Shown here: positions 50,533 to 60,408 of the stretch, in pieces
Layout: each line of letters begins with the position of its first letter
How positions within the stretch are numbered: position 1 is the stretch's first letter
Assembly: GCF_024584805.1 (NCBI RefSeq)
Contig: NZ_CP075715.1
Span: 7,659,526-7,723,525 of the forward strand
Direction of reading: 5' to 3'
Length of the DNA: 64,000 nucleotides
Origin: Streptomyces sp. FIT100
Lineage (GTDB): Bacteria > Actinomycetota > Actinomycetes > Streptomycetales > Streptomycetaceae
The notes under the pieces: generated by a model
Seen by the model: the letters and a program-made list of their open reading frames with translations, nothing else
Databases searched by the model: none
What the model was told of the DNA's origin: nothing
Position numbers and translations under genes: made by a program

Positions 50533-51722
50533 TGGCTGACACGGTTTCGAGAGGCGACGTCATCGCGTTTCGTCTGGGCGCCCATCACCTCACCGAACGG
50601 TCGAGCGCGGACGGGCTGCTCGACGCGGCCGGCCGATGCGGGGTCCAGAACAGCCCGCCCGGTTCGGCGCTGCTCGCCCTGCACGCCAGGGTGCGCGACG
50701 TTACGCAGCAACGGGTGGCCGACTCAGTCGCCGAGGAGAAGAGCCTGCTGCAGAGCTGGTGCATGCGCGGCTCGCCGTTCTACTTCCCGGCCTCGGACGC
50801 ACCGGTGTTCACCACCGGCGTGCTCCCGCCCACCGAGGAGGCGCTGCGCCACTTCATTCCCGGCGTGGAGCCGGCGTTGGAGGAGCTCGGTATCAGCCTG
50901 ATCGAGGCGGTCGAGCTGACCGGCGCCGAGATCGGCGGCGTGCTCTCCGGGCGCCGGCTCGCCATCAACGAACTGGGCGCGGAGGTCGCCGAGCGGATTG
51001 CCCGCACCCTGCCGAAGAGACGACGCGGCATCTGGGAAGAAGAAGGCCCCTACGCCCCGGGCCAGCCGCTCGGCGAGGGGGTCGTGCACTTCTGCATCCG
51101 CATCCTCTCGCTGCAACGCGTCGTCTGCTTCGCGCCCCGCGCCGGGAACGAGGCACCGTTCGTCCTGGTCGACGAGTGGCTCGGGCAACCGATCCCGCAC
51201 ATCGATCCCGACCTCGCCCGCGCCGAACTGCTCCGCCGCTATCTGCGCTGCTACGGACCGTCGACGCGGGGACACTTCGCTGCGTGGGCGGGGATCCATG
51301 CCCGTGACACCGACCCCTGGTGGAGCCCGGTCGAGGACGAGCTGACACAGGTCGAGTTCGGCGGCACGTCGTGGATCCTCGCCGAGGACCTCGACGCACT
51401 GCGGACGGCACCGATGCCGAAGGGGGTGCGCCTGCTCCCGCCACGCGACCCGTACACCCAGATGCGGGACCGCGAGACGATCGTCGACCACCGGTACCAC
51501 CGGGACATCTGGAAGACGGTCGGCGAACCCGGCACGGTCCTCACGGGCGGCAGAATCACCGGCACGTGGCGTCCTCGCAAGAGCGGGCGGAAACTGACCA
51601 TCACCGTCACGACGTTCGGCCGACTGCCGGAGCGGGACAGGAAGTTGCTGCGGAACGAGGCCGAGCAGGTCGCACCGTTGCGAGGCGCGTCGTCCGTGGA
51701 CGTCGAGTTCGACTCCGGCTGA
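50532..51722 (+). CDS. Winged-helix DNA-binding-domain protein (HTH_42, AlkZ/YcaQ-like)
   Basis: 396 residues. Family pattern: VIAFRLGAHHLTERSSADGLLDAAGRCGVQNSPPGSALLALHARV, then EEKSLLQSWCMRGSPFYFP, and a C-terminal EFDSG end. AlkZ relatives are DNA glycosylases that excise bulky or cross-linked alkylated bases and often protect producers of DNA-damaging antibiotics; the QxQ catalytic motif is not clearly present (VQNSP aligns there), so activity is uncertain. Start GTG 50532 is probably leaderless. Confidence 0.8.
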   Translation: MADTVSRGDVIAFRLGAHHLTERSSADGLLDAAGRCGVQNSPPGSALLALHARVRDVTQQRVADSVAEEKSLLQSWCMRGSPFYFPASDAPVFTTGVLPPTEEALRHFIPGVEPALEELGISLIEAVELTGAEIGGVLSGRRLAINELGAEVAERIARTLPKRRRGIWEEEGPYAPGQPLGEGVVHFCIRILSLQRVVCFAPRAGNEAPFVLVDEWLGQPIPHIDPDLARAELLRRYLRCYGPSTRGHFAAWAGIHARDTDPWWSPVEDELTQVEFGGTSWILAEDLDALRTAPMPKGVRLLPPRDPYTQMRDRETIVDHRYHRDIWKTVGEPGTVLTGGRITGTWRPRKSGRKLTITVTTFGRLPERDRKLLRNEAEQVAPLRGASSVDVEFDSG

Positions 51723-51881
51723 GCCTCCTGATCCTCCGCGCCACGAACGGCCCATGTTCACGCCTGCCATGCCCTCCGCGCCGTTCGTGTGTCGACGCGT
51801 GGGCCCGCTGGCCGTCCTCATGCCGGCGACCGGCCGTGACCTGCACGGACGGCCTGACGATCCGGACTTGCAGCTGCCGTG

Positions 51882-53525
51882 TCAGAGCCCGGCGACCTTC
51901 GCGCTCGCCGACAGTTCGTAGACCAGGGTGACCGTACGACTGCTGCCGGGCGGGAGGGCGACGCTCCAGCTGGCGATGCCTTCGGCGTCGACCGTGTCGG
52001 GCGCCGGCGAGCAGGCTTCCTCGCGCAGGCGTACCTGCACCGCCGAGACCTCGGAGACCGGGATCCGCTCGCGGAGCACGACCGCCCGATCGCCATGCTC
52101 CCCGGGAGCGGAGAACCGGGACAGGTGCAGCCGGACCGTGCGGGTGACCAGAGTCCGCTGGGTGATTCCGGAAGTGTCGCGGGTCTCCTCGGACTCCCTG
52201 ACCACCCGGTGGTCGTCCGCGCTGCCGAAGGCCAGCTCGGCGGGGGCGCCGGGGGCGGTGAAGTCCAGCGTTCCACGGCCGGTGAAGCCGCTGTCGCGGA
52301 CCAGGTCCACGGGCCCGGCGAGCAGCGCGTGGCCGGACCGGTTATGGAACCGCACCACCTGGGTGACCAGTGGGGACAGCTCGGGCGAGCAGGCGTACTC
52401 GCTGCTCGCGGCCGTGGTGAAGACGGAGACGGGCACCCGGTGCGCACGGCCGTCGCCTGCCACGGACACCGGAGCCGGGGACTTCAGTACGCGTACTTCG
52501 CCGCCGTCGTCCACGCCCGGCAGGGCGGGCACCGAGAGGCCCGGGGACGGGCCGAGGTCCCCGATGTCCTCCTCGCGCAGCTCGACGCCGACCGTGCGGC
52601 GCTCCGCGGCCGAGCGGTCCTCCAGCGTCAGCCGGTCCTCGCCCAGCCGCGGGGGATCGGTGGCGAGCGCCGACCGTGCCGTCGACAACGTCAGCCGTAC
52701 GTCCGACCAGTCCTCGCCGGTGCGCTGCCAGACCATGGCGTCGGTCTCCAGCGTCAGGGAGCCCCCGTCGAGTACGGCCCGGTAGGCGGGCCGCCACAGC
52801 GCACACGCGGTGAGGTGGCTGAGCCGCAGCCGGGCCGGCCCGGCTGCCGTGGACTCCACGGTCAGCTCGATGTGGCCGACCAGCTCCGCGGGCTCCTCCT
52901 CGGTGAGGTCCAGCGTCCGCCGTCCCTCCGCGAGCTCGCCTGCGACGGCGGTCAACCGGACCTCCACCGTGCGGAGTTCCTCGCTGTGCGTGTCACGCCC
53001 GCTGTCCACCCGGTCCAGTTCGCGTGCCCAGCGCTCCGGCTCCGTCTCGCCGAACCCGGCGCCCTCGCCGATCTCCCGCAGCAGATCGGCGCCGAGCCGG
53101 CCGAGCAGGTCGAGGCGGGCCCGGAGACGGTCGCGCCGCTGCCCGAGGGCGAGCCGCTCCTCTTCGAGGGCGTGCAGGCGGTGGCGCAGCGCCGAGTCGT
53201 CGTCGCCGGGCGGCAGCGGGCCCCGCGGCGTCCAGCTGCGGACGATCCGCGCGTCCAGCACGGTCGCCGCACGATCCGGTCCATCCGGTCCATCCGGTCC
53301 ATCCGGTCCATCCGGTCCATCCGGTCGGTCGGCTCGATCTGCTCGATCGGCCGTCAGCTCGGCGTGCAGCGTGCGGTCGACGGCCAGTGCGCTGACCGGT
53401 CCGAGGCGCAGCCGTTGGACCCCGGCCTCCAGTTCGAGCACGGTGGTGCGCTCGACATGGGCTCGGTCCTCCAGGCAGGTGACGGCGGTGACGGGGAGGG
53501 GGATCGGCCCCGGGGCTGTGGACAT
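51882..53525 (-). CDS. DUF4139-domain protein, small paralogue with repeat linker
   Basis: 547 residues. N-terminal DUF4140-like strand region (AVTCLEDRAHVERTTVLELEAGVQRLRLGPVSALAVD), a linker of repeated DGP triplets (residues 64-84, from a 9-bp DNA tandem repeat), a helical coiled region (LRHRLHALEEERLALGQRRDRLRARL), and a DUF4139 beta domain (about 230-545: LWRPAYRAVLDGGSLTLETDAMVWQRTGEDWSDVRLTLSTA; TRTVRLHLSRFSAP). Function unknown. It begins 8 bp after the larger paralogue, a two-gene operon. Confidence 0.85.
   Translation of the reverse strand: MSTAPGPIPLPVTAVTCLEDRAHVERTTVLELEAGVQRLRLGPVSALAVDRTLHAELTADRADRADRPDGPDGPDGPDGPDGPDRAATVLDARIVRSWTPRGPLPPGDDDSALRHRLHALEEERLALGQRRDRLRARLDLLGRLGADLLREIGEGAGFGETEPERWARELDRVDSGRDTHSEELRTVEVRLTAVAGELAEGRRTLDLTEEEPAELVGHIELTVESTAAGPARLRLSHLTACALWRPAYRAVLDGGSLTLETDAMVWQRTGEDWSDVRLTLSTARSALATDPPRLGEDRLTLEDRSAAERRTVGVELREEDIGDLGPSPGLSVPALPGVDDGGEVRVLKSPAPVSVAGDGRAHRVPVSVFTTAASSEYACSPELSPLVTQVVRFHNRSGHALLAGPVDLVRDSGFTGRGTLDFTAPGAPAELAFGSADDHRVVRESEETRDTSGITQRTLVTRTVRLHLSRFSAPGEHGDRAVVLRERIPVSEVSAVQVRLREEACSPAPDTVDAEGIASWSVALPPGSSRTVTLVYELSASAKVAGL
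53275..53325. repeat. 9-bp in-frame tandem repeat (GGTCCATCC)
   Basis: About five and a half perfect copies of GGTCCATCC inside the small DUF4139 gene, encoding (DGP)n on the minus strand. Length changes by whole units would keep the frame. Confidence 0.9.
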
Positions 53526-53533
53526 GGCGAAGC

Positions 53534-55687
53534 TCAGCTCCTCCGGTTGCCGCCGGCGATGGCCTTGCCGGCCGGGATGCGGATCTCGTAGCCGCCGTCG
53601 AGGGCGGCGGTGCCGCCGGCGGGCAGGTCCACCCGCCAGAGGCGGGTGCCCGGAGCGTGGTGCTCGGGCCCCTCACCGGCCACGGGCGCCTTCCAGTCGG
53701 CCCGTTCCTCGATCCGGACGTCCGGTTCCGAGGAGACCGGGACACGCTCGCGGACCTCCACGGTGACGGGCCTCCCGAGCCGGTTGGCCAGCTCCACGTG
53801 CACGCGGTGGTCGAGCACGGTGATGTGGTTGCGCAGCCCCGAGGCCGACTCGTGCATCTCGGTACGGCGGGTGACCCGGATCGCCTCGGCCGGACCGAGG
53901 CCCACCCGTCGGACCCCTCCGGGTGCGAGGGTGGGCAGCGCGGCGGTCAGCACGAAGTCGTCGTCGACGGTGACCTCCACGGGGCCGGCCAGCAGAGCCC
54001 GGTCAGTCGCGTTGGAGAGCGCCAGCGTCGCGTACACGGTCTCCTCCACGGACGGCACGCAGACGTACTCGGTACGCAGACCGACCGGGATCTCGGTGAC
54101 GGTGACGGTGTGCCAGGTGCCGTCCGACGGGATGTCGGCGCGGGCGGCGGCGTCGAAGCGATGGTCGAAGGAGCCCGCCGACTCGCGGGGCCGCACGGCG
54201 TGTCCGGGCAGCGGCAGCGCGGCGACAGCCTCTGCGCGGCGGCGGTACTCGGCGGTCACCAGGTCGCCGGCGGAGGCGGGGAACAGCCGGCCTCGGCGAC
54301 TGCGCTGCTCGTCGGGGCCGCTCAGGACGAGGGCGGCGTAGTCGAGTTCGGCGCCGCTCGGCCGCGGCGGACCGGTCACCGGCTCCGGCGGCGGAGCCGG
54401 CGCGGCACCGCCGGGAGCGGCAGGTGCCATGGGGGCGGGCGCCGCCAAGGACGCGCTGCCCGGACGCGCCCCGCCGCCCGGACGCGACCGGGCCGTCGGC
54501 GCGGGGCCGGGCCCACCGCCGCCGACGGCCTCCCGGGTGGGGTCGGCGGCCGCAGCGCCGGGGACCGGCAGCCTCGGAGGCGGTGCACCGTAGCCCTGGA
54601 GGGTGGGTGGCGGTGGCGGTGGCGGCGGGACGGCGACGGGCGCGGATCCGATCCCGACAGCCAGTGCCGCGGAACCGGCGGCTGCGCCCGCGCCTGCGCT
54701 GGCAGCGGTGGCGGGGCGCGGGCCGGCCGCGTCGTACCCGGCGAACAGATCGGTGAGCCCCGCCGGGGGTTCGCGCCAGCCGGAAGGCGCCGGGCCGGGC
54801 TGACGGCGTCCGATCCGGATCGATCGGAGCGTGGGCAGATCGGTGCGGCGCCGCAGGTCGGCGGTGGACAGGCCGACGCGCACGCCCCTCCAGTCCTCGC
54901 CGGTGCGCTGGGCGACCGAGGCGCGCAGCACCAGACGGCCGCTGTCATCGCCCTGACGGTGCGTGAGGCGGTAGGCGGGCACCCAGACGGCGCCCGGCAC
55001 CCCGTACTCCACTTCCACTTCCACCTCCACCTCCAACTCCACATCCGGCTGCGGGTCCCCGACGCCGCTGAGGGTCAGGGCCGCCGAGACCGTGGTCGCC
55101 ATGTGTGCCGACGGCGCGTCGGTGGAGGCACGGTCCAGCTTGTCCGCGGCGACCTCCAGCGCGTGCTCCGCCCGCCGCAGCTCCTCCTCCAGCTCGACGA
55201 GCCGGGCATGAAGGCCCGTCAGCCGCTCGTCGACGAAGTCGGCGAGCTCAAGCCACGCGTCGGCCGGGGTGCGGCGGTGCGGGTCCTCGCGCTTACGGGC
55301 CGGCGGGACCGGGCGCAACGCCCCGACCTCTTCGATCAGGCCCCGCTGCCGGTCCCGGCGCCCCTCCGCAGCCGCGTACTCGTCGTGCAGCCGTTCGACC
55401 TCACGCCGCAGCCCATCGGGGGTGCAGGCGGCAGCGGGGGTATGGGGGGCGGCAGGCTCGGCCTCCACTTCCACCTCTACCCGAGCCTCGACGACCCGCA
55501 CACCGGAGGCGCCGAGGACACGGGCCCGCAGAGAACCCGTATCGAGTGAGCGGGGCAGCCCCGTGACCCGCACCCGACCGTCGGGCGGCACGCTGCCCCG
55601 GGCCAGCCGACGGCAGACCGCGCCCTGCGCGTAGACCACCACCGAATCGAGGGTCGACTCCCACCGCTGCGCCGTCTCAGCCGTCAT
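53534..55687 (-). CDS. DUF4139/DUF4140-domain protein, large paralogue
   Basis: 717 residues. DUF4140-like N-terminus (LDSVVVYAQGAVCRRLARGSVPPDGRVRVTGLPRSLDTGSLRARV), central coiled coil (about 85-200, HDEYAAAEGRRDRQRGLIEE; LHARLVELEEELRRAEHALEVAADKL), DUF4139 (from about 225: VWVPAYRLTHRQGDDSGRLVLRASVAQRTGEDWRGVRVGLST), a ~130-residue Pro/Ala/Gly-rich insertion (about 320-450, PPPPPPPPTLQGYG), then the rest of the beta domain. Related to eukaryotic mucoidy-type proteins; no known activity. No signal peptide. Together with the downstream paralogue it forms a conserved Streptomyces pair. Confidence 0.87.
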   Translation of the reverse strand: MTAETAQRWESTLDSVVVYAQGAVCRRLARGSVPPDGRVRVTGLPRSLDTGSLRARVLGASGVRVVEARVEVEVEAEPAAPHTPAAACTPDGLRREVERLHDEYAAAEGRRDRQRGLIEEVGALRPVPPARKREDPHRRTPADAWLELADFVDERLTGLHARLVELEEELRRAEHALEVAADKLDRASTDAPSAHMATTVSAALTLSGVGDPQPDVELEVEVEVEVEYGVPGAVWVPAYRLTHRQGDDSGRLVLRASVAQRTGEDWRGVRVGLSTADLRRRTDLPTLRSIRIGRRQPGPAPSGWREPPAGLTDLFAGYDAAGPRPATAASAGAGAAAGSAALAVGIGSAPVAVPPPPPPPPTLQGYGAPPPRLPVPGAAAADPTREAVGGGGPGPAPTARSRPGGGARPGSASLAAPAPMAPAAPGGAAPAPPPEPVTGPPRPSGAELDYAALVLSGPDEQRSRRGRLFPASAGDLVTAEYRRRAEAVAALPLPGHAVRPRESAGSFDHRFDAAARADIPSDGTWHTVTVTEIPVGLRTEYVCVPSVEETVYATLALSNATDRALLAGPVEVTVDDDFVLTAALPTLAPGGVRRVGLGPAEAIRVTRRTEMHESASGLRNHITVLDHRVHVELANRLGRPVTVEVRERVPVSSEPDVRIEERADWKAPVAGEGPEHHAPGTRLWRVDLPAGGTAALDGGYEIRIPAGKAIAGGNRRS

Positions 55688-55951
55688 CCGCCCCGCCCCC
55701 GCCGCGTCAAATGCCGAGCGAAGCCTACGTCAGGGGTCGACCCGTCCGCGTAGGGGCGGACGGCAGTGCCCGTCGTACGGGACGGTGGTCCGGTCGGGCG
55801 GCGAGGCCGATTCCGAGGCGTTCACGGAGACGTGGTGGGCCACGGAGACGCGGTGGTCACGGAGGCGCGGTGGGTCATCGGTCCGGGCGACGCCGGCCGG
55901 TGTGTCCGCTTCGGACTCCGCCCGCCGCCCGGACCGATGGCCCGAGTCGGA

Positions 55952-56881
55952 TCAGAACTCCAGCACCGCCTGCACCGGCAGGTGGTCGCTGGGGAACTGG
56001 CCGTTCTTGGAGAAGGTGTTGATGGCGGCGTAGCGGGTGCGGACGTCAGGCGACGTGAGGATCCAGTCGATCCGGTCACCGTCGGGAGTGAGGGGGCGGT
56101 AGCCGTGGAAGGTCGCGTAGAGCGCGCTGCGCCGCTCGGCGACGTCCCAGGTGTCCAGGAGGGCGCCGCCGTTGAGCATGGTGTCGTAGGCGGGGTTCTT
56201 GTGGGCGGCGGCGTTGAAGTCGCCCATGACGATGCGGGGCAGGGCGGCGTCAAGGCCGCCCAGACGCTCGGTGATCAGCGCCGCCGAGTGCTCGCGCGCG
56301 CTCTGGCCGACGTGGTCGAAGTGCGTGTTGACGGCGTAGAACTCACGGCCCGTGCGCCGGTCCCGGAAGCGGACCCAGGTGACCATGCGCGTGATGGCGG
56401 CGTCCCAGCCCTTGGAGGCGATCACGTTCGGGGTCTCGGAGAGCCAGAAGTGGTCGTACTCGAGCGGGTCGAGGCGGGTCGAGTCGTAGAAGACCGTCAT
56501 GAACTCGCCGTGGCTGCCGCCCTCGCGGCCGGTGCCGATCGCGGCGTAGCGCGAGCCGAGGTCGGCCTCGATGTCCCGCAGCTGGTCGTACAGCCCCTCC
56601 TGGGTGCCGATCAGGTGCGGCTCCTCGTGGCGCAGCAGCTCCCGCATGACCGGGCGGCGCTCGGCCCAGGAGTTGGGCGTGGTGGCGCTGGCGTAGCGGA
56701 GGTTGAAGCTCATCACGCGCAGCGGTCGGCCACCGTCTCCGCTTTTGGTCCCGGCGCTCACGGCCTGGGCGGACTCGGCGGCCTGGGCCGCCGAGGTGCC
56801 GTAGGCGGCGATCGGCAGGGCCAGGGCCGCCGCGGCCGCGGCCTTGATGCCATGACGGCGAGAGATGGGGGATGCGGACAT
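55952..56881 (-). CDS. Secreted EEP-family phosphodiesterase/nuclease (second copy)
   Basis: 309 residues. Tat signal peptide (SRRHGIKAAAAAALALPIAAYGTSAAQAA). Catalytic pattern: VMSFNLRYAS (Asn), HLIGTQEGLYDQL (Glu), VNTHFDHVGQSAREHSA (His/Asp), IVMGDFNAAAHKNPAYD (Asp-x-Asn), DRIDWILTS and SDHLPVQAVLEF (Asp-His). This subgroup contains extracellular nucleases and phosphodiesterases. It is only distantly similar to the first copy at 31.3 kb. ATG 56881 follows TGGAG. Confidence 0.88.
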   Translation of the reverse strand: MSASPISRRHGIKAAAAAALALPIAAYGTSAAQAAESAQAVSAGTKSGDGGRPLRVMSFNLRYASATTPNSWAERRPVMRELLRHEEPHLIGTQEGLYDQLRDIEADLGSRYAAIGTGREGGSHGEFMTVFYDSTRLDPLEYDHFWLSETPNVIASKGWDAAITRMVTWVRFRDRRTGREFYAVNTHFDHVGQSAREHSAALITERLGGLDAALPRIVMGDFNAAAHKNPAYDTMLNGGALLDTWDVAERRSALYATFHGYRPLTPDGDRIDWILTSPDVRTRYAAINTFSKNGQFPSDHLPVQAVLEF

Positions 56882-57554
56882 GTGCACTCCAGACTTCTGG
56901 TACGGGCCGGGGCCGGCCACGGAGAGTCTCAGACGGCCTTGTGTGGCGGACGTGGCCTGCGCGGGACCGAAGTCGGAACACCGGGTGGCGTACGGCCCGG
57001 TACGACGGAACCGCTCCCGCCCCGGCACCCGGCACCCGGCACCCGGCGCCGCACCGCGGGCCGGCGCCCGCCCGGCCGTCGCGCACCGCGAGGCCGCCCT
57101 GGCCGCGGTCACCGAAGAACCTCGGCTGCGCATGGGCGATTTGCGGACCGTCGACACGTCGTGAGATCCGGCAGCTTTCGAGCCGGTGGCCACTGGCGTC
57201 TACGCCTACGACCGGGGCCGCACGCTCTTCGGCGATCCAGTCGCGCACCGGACAGTCCGCACGGTTCTCCGGCCCGCCTGCGGTCGGCGCGGCACCCCCC
57301 TGCCGCGATGCGGCACTCGTACGCCCATGAGGCCCACCGCCTGGGGGTGATCCGCACGGGGCGGCAGCGCCTCCACCACACCCGCGGGGTCCGCGGCGGC
57401 GAAGCGGCGGGCCGTAGGCCGACGGCGGTGGTCGGGCCCCGGTGAGCGGTAGCTGACCGCCGACTGCGCATGGCCTACCGCACGCAGAGCGCGGTCGAGC
57501 ACACGCCCGGTGCGGGAGAAACGGGAGCGCGTGGACTGGATGACGGGACCATCC
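56882..57554. other. Long intergenic region (about 670 bp) without a supported gene
   Basis: Between the EEP gene and the large phosphatase gene, both on the minus strand. The stretch 57190-57320 reads briefly like protein (YDRGRTLFGDPVAHRTV) but is interrupted and cannot be assigned; it could be a decayed gene. GCACCCGG repeats occur at about 57020-57045. Confidence 0.45.
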
Positions 57555-57577
57555 GGGTCTGCCGGACCGGCAGACGC
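57555..57577 (-). terminator. Terminator after the PAS-GAF-PP2C gene
   Basis: GTCTGCCGG-A-CCGGCAGAC, a perfect 9-bp inverted repeat flanked by GG/CC, lies 5-7 bp after the stop codon. Confidence 0.75.
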
Positions 57578-57581
57578 CCGG

Positions 57582-60101
57582 TCATTCCTGGCTATTGACG
57601 CGCATGCCGGGCGCCCGCGCCAGGGAGTCGGGGTCCGACTGCTCCGCGCGTGCAGGAGTGAGCTCTTCCTCAGCCCAGACGATCTTGCCGCCCAGTGTCG
57701 GGCGGGAGCCCCATCTGCGGGACAGCTGGGCGACCAGGAAGAGACCGCGGCCGTTCTCGTCGGCGGTCTGTGCGTGACGCGGACGCGGGGAGTCGGCGTC
57801 GGTGTCGGACACCTCACAGGTCAGGGCCTGATGCTGGATCAGGCGCAGACCGATCGGGCCCGTGCCGTGGCGCACGGCGTTGGTGACCAGTTCGCTGACG
57901 ATCAGGTTCGTGGGGTCCTCAAGACTTTTCAGACCCCATTGGGCCAGCTGACCTGCTGCCAGTTTCCGGGCACGGCGGACAGCGGTCCGGTCGCGGGGCA
58001 GCGTCCAGGAGGCGACCTGGTCGGGGCTGAGCGTTCGGGTGCGGACGAGGAGCAAGGTGACGTCGTCGCAAGCCGTCTGCCCCTGGAAGGGCTCCGTTGC
58101 GCGGGCGCAGAGGTCTTCCAGGGATCGATCCGGTTGTGCGAGGGCGGTGCCCAGGCGGTGCATTCCCACGTCGATGTCGTGGTCACGGGTCTCGATCAGG
58201 CCGTCGGTGTACAGGGCGAGGAGGGTTCCCTCGGCCAGTTCCAGCTCGACGGCCTCGAAGGGGACGCCCAGACCGATGCCGAGTGGGGCTCCGGTGGGCA
58301 GGTCGGGGAAGGTGACCCGGCCCTGCGGGTCGACGATCGCGGGCGGGGGATGCCCGGCCCTCGCCATCGTGCACATGCGGGTGACCGGGTCGTAGACGGC
58401 GTACAGACAGGTGGCGCCCACCACCGCGGGGGCCTGGTCCGGCGCGTCGGCGTCTTCTCCGACCAGCCGCTGGACCGTGTCGTCGAGGCGGGCCAGCAGC
58501 TCGTCGGGGGGCAGTTCCATGTCGGCGAGCGTGTGGACGGCGGTACGGAGCCTGCCCATGGTCGCGGCGGCGTTGATGCCGTGCCCCACCACGTCACCGA
58601 CGACGAGGGCCACCCGGGCGCCGGACAGCGGGATCACATCGAACCAGTCGCCCCCGACACCGCGGTCCATGTCGGCGGGCAGGTAGCGCGAGGCCGCCTC
58701 GACCGCCATACCGCCCCTCAAGCGGTGCGGGAGCAGGTTGCGCTGGAGCGCCAGGGCCGTGGTCTGCTCGCGCGCGTACTGGCGTGCGTTGTTCAACGAC
58801 TGCGCGACGCGGCTGACGAGTTCCTCGGCCAGGAGCAGGTCGGCCTCCTGGAACGGCACCGGGTCTTCGGTGCGGATGAACAATGCCATGCCCAGCAGGA
58901 CGCGCCGCGCACGGATGGGTACGACCATCAGCGAGTGCATGCCGTTCTCACGGATCTTCGGCGCCCGTATCGGATCCCGGTCGATCCAGGTGCCCGGAGC
59001 GGTGTCCACGATCGGCTCCAGATGGGGCTTCCCGGTGCCGAGGACGTCGGAGACGGGTGAGGCGGGCGGCACGGGAATCGGCTCACCGCGCGCCCACGGG
59101 GATTCCGGGACTCCTTCGCGGATCGAGGCCAGACCGGCGCGCCGGAATACGGGGAGGCGCTCGCCCACCGAGCCGATGCGGACCGGGGCGCCCTCGCCGA
59201 ACGGGACGGACTGCTCCAGGTCCACGGCGACGAAGTCGGCGAACAGCGGCACGGCGAGATCGGCCAGTTCCTGACTGATCTGCATCACGTCCAGGGTCAT
59301 GCCGAGGCGCGTGCCTGCCTCACGGAGGGTGGCGAGCCGCTCGCGCGCGAGCTGGCTCTCGATGACGTCGACGCTGATGACGCATACCCCGACCGCTCGG
59401 CCGTCGGCGCCTCGGAAACAGGAGAACGAAACCGCGAACGGGTGCTCCGGGCCCAGACTCGTCGGCAGCCAGGTCCGGTACTCGTGGACCTTGGTAGTGC
59501 CGCTCGCCAGCACCTGCTGCATCACCGCCTCCAGCGCTTCGGCCTTGACACTGGGCATGGTGTCGGTCAGCCGATGTCCGAGCCGTCGGTCGCGGGGGAT
59601 GCCGTCGTGGCTCTCCATCGTGTCGTTCACCCAGACACCGCGCAGCTGCGGGTCACGTACGGAGATGCCGATCGGTGCCCGGGTAAGGAGCGAGCCCCGC
59701 ACCGCTCCGTTCACCGCGTCTCCGGTCCGCGCGCCGGCGTCGCTCATGGACACGAGCCACCGCGCTGTCCCGTCCTGCCCGTGCAGCACCGAGATCCGCA
59801 GGCTGACATCGAGCAGGCGGCCGTCTCGGTGACGTACCGCCGACGCGCCCGACCAGCCGTTCTGGGCACGGCACTGCTTGACGAACACCGACATCGTCGC
59901 CGCTTCGCCGAAGGACGGCAGGAGGAGCGCGACGGAACCGCCCACCATGTCCTGCGCGCAGTACCCGACAAGCCGCTCAGCGGCCTGCGTCCAGGCGACC
60001 ACGATCCCTTGCTCGTCGAGCAGCGCGATCGCCGATTCGGATACCTCATAGGCACTCATCTGCTTACTGAGCGTTACCTGTTTGGTATTGATGGTGGTCA
60101 T
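57582..60101 (-). CDS. Multidomain sensor: PAS-PAS-GAF-PP2C phosphatase-HATPase anti-sigma kinase
   Basis: 839 residues. PAS 1 (about 18-125, ESAIALLDEQGIVVAWTQAAERLVGY), PAS 2 (about 140-255, APIGISVRDPQLRGVWVNDTMES), GAF (about 260-435), SpoIIE/PP2C (about 445-680: PHRLRGGMAVEAASRYLPADMDRGVGGDWFDVIPL, GDVVGHGINAAA, ARAGHPPPAIVD, LYTDGLIETRDHD, CDDVTLLLVR), and a GHKL ATPase (about 690-815: NLIVSELVTNAVRHGTGPIGLRL, ENGRGLFLVAQLSRRWG). Both halves of a partner-switching module are in one chain. ATG 60101 follows GAGGA; ATG 60119 is alternative. Confidence 0.93.
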   Translation of the reverse strand: MTTINTKQVTLSKQMSAYEVSESAIALLDEQGIVVAWTQAAERLVGYCAQDMVGGSVALLLPSFGEAATMSVFVKQCRAQNGWSGASAVRHRDGRLLDVSLRISVLHGQDGTARWLVSMSDAGARTGDAVNGAVRGSLLTRAPIGISVRDPQLRGVWVNDTMESHDGIPRDRRLGHRLTDTMPSVKAEALEAVMQQVLASGTTKVHEYRTWLPTSLGPEHPFAVSFSCFRGADGRAVGVCVISVDVIESQLARERLATLREAGTRLGMTLDVMQISQELADLAVPLFADFVAVDLEQSVPFGEGAPVRIGSVGERLPVFRRAGLASIREGVPESPWARGEPIPVPPASPVSDVLGTGKPHLEPIVDTAPGTWIDRDPIRAPKIRENGMHSLMVVPIRARRVLLGMALFIRTEDPVPFQEADLLLAEELVSRVAQSLNNARQYAREQTTALALQRNLLPHRLRGGMAVEAASRYLPADMDRGVGGDWFDVIPLSGARVALVVGDVVGHGINAAATMGRLRTAVHTLADMELPPDELLARLDDTVQRLVGEDADAPDQAPAVVGATCLYAVYDPVTRMCTMARAGHPPPAIVDPQGRVTFPDLPTGAPLGIGLGVPFEAVELELAEGTLLALYTDGLIETRDHDIDVGMHRLGTALAQPDRSLEDLCARATEPFQGQTACDDVTLLLVRTRTLSPDQVASWTLPRDRTAVRRARKLAAGQLAQWGLKSLEDPTNLIVSELVTNAVRHGTGPIGLRLIQHQALTCEVSDTDADSPRPRHAQTADENGRGLFLVAQLSRRWGSRPTLGGKIVWAEEELTPARAEQSDPDSLARAPGMRVNSQE

Positions 60102-60408
60102 CGAAGGATGTCCTCGCATGGTCGGGTGAGCGGTAGGGACTCCGGAGCCGATTTGTCCAATGTTCAGCTGATTGACCAGGTGAGGCTCTGTTTTGTGACA
60201 GTGGTGCGATCGCTCGCCAGGGAGGATGTCGATGCTCGATCAATTGAAGATCAACGCCGCGTTCGTGCGGTCGCACGGTGGAACTGGCCGCGTCCTCCGC
60301 CCCACGTGCGAACAACCGCCTGTGAGCTGAGCGGACGTGGCATCATCGCTCCGCCGCGGTTGGCGTGTTGCCTTTGCCGGATCCGCTACTCGACCGGGAG
60401 GTCCTGTC
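60102..60408. other. Intergenic region between divergent genes
   Basis: 307 bp between the multidomain phosphatase and the glyoxalase-fold gene. Relatively A/T-rich for this genome. No gene, repeat or clear operator was seen; must hold two promoters. Confidence 0.5.

Noticed and set aside
53275..53325. CRISPR-like short repeats
   Set aside because: The repeats are contiguous 9-bp units without spacers and lie in a coding frame.
57190..57450. Possible coding remnant on the plus strand
   Set aside because: Only a short stretch looks protein-like and it is interrupted; no family could be named, so it is reported only as intergenic.
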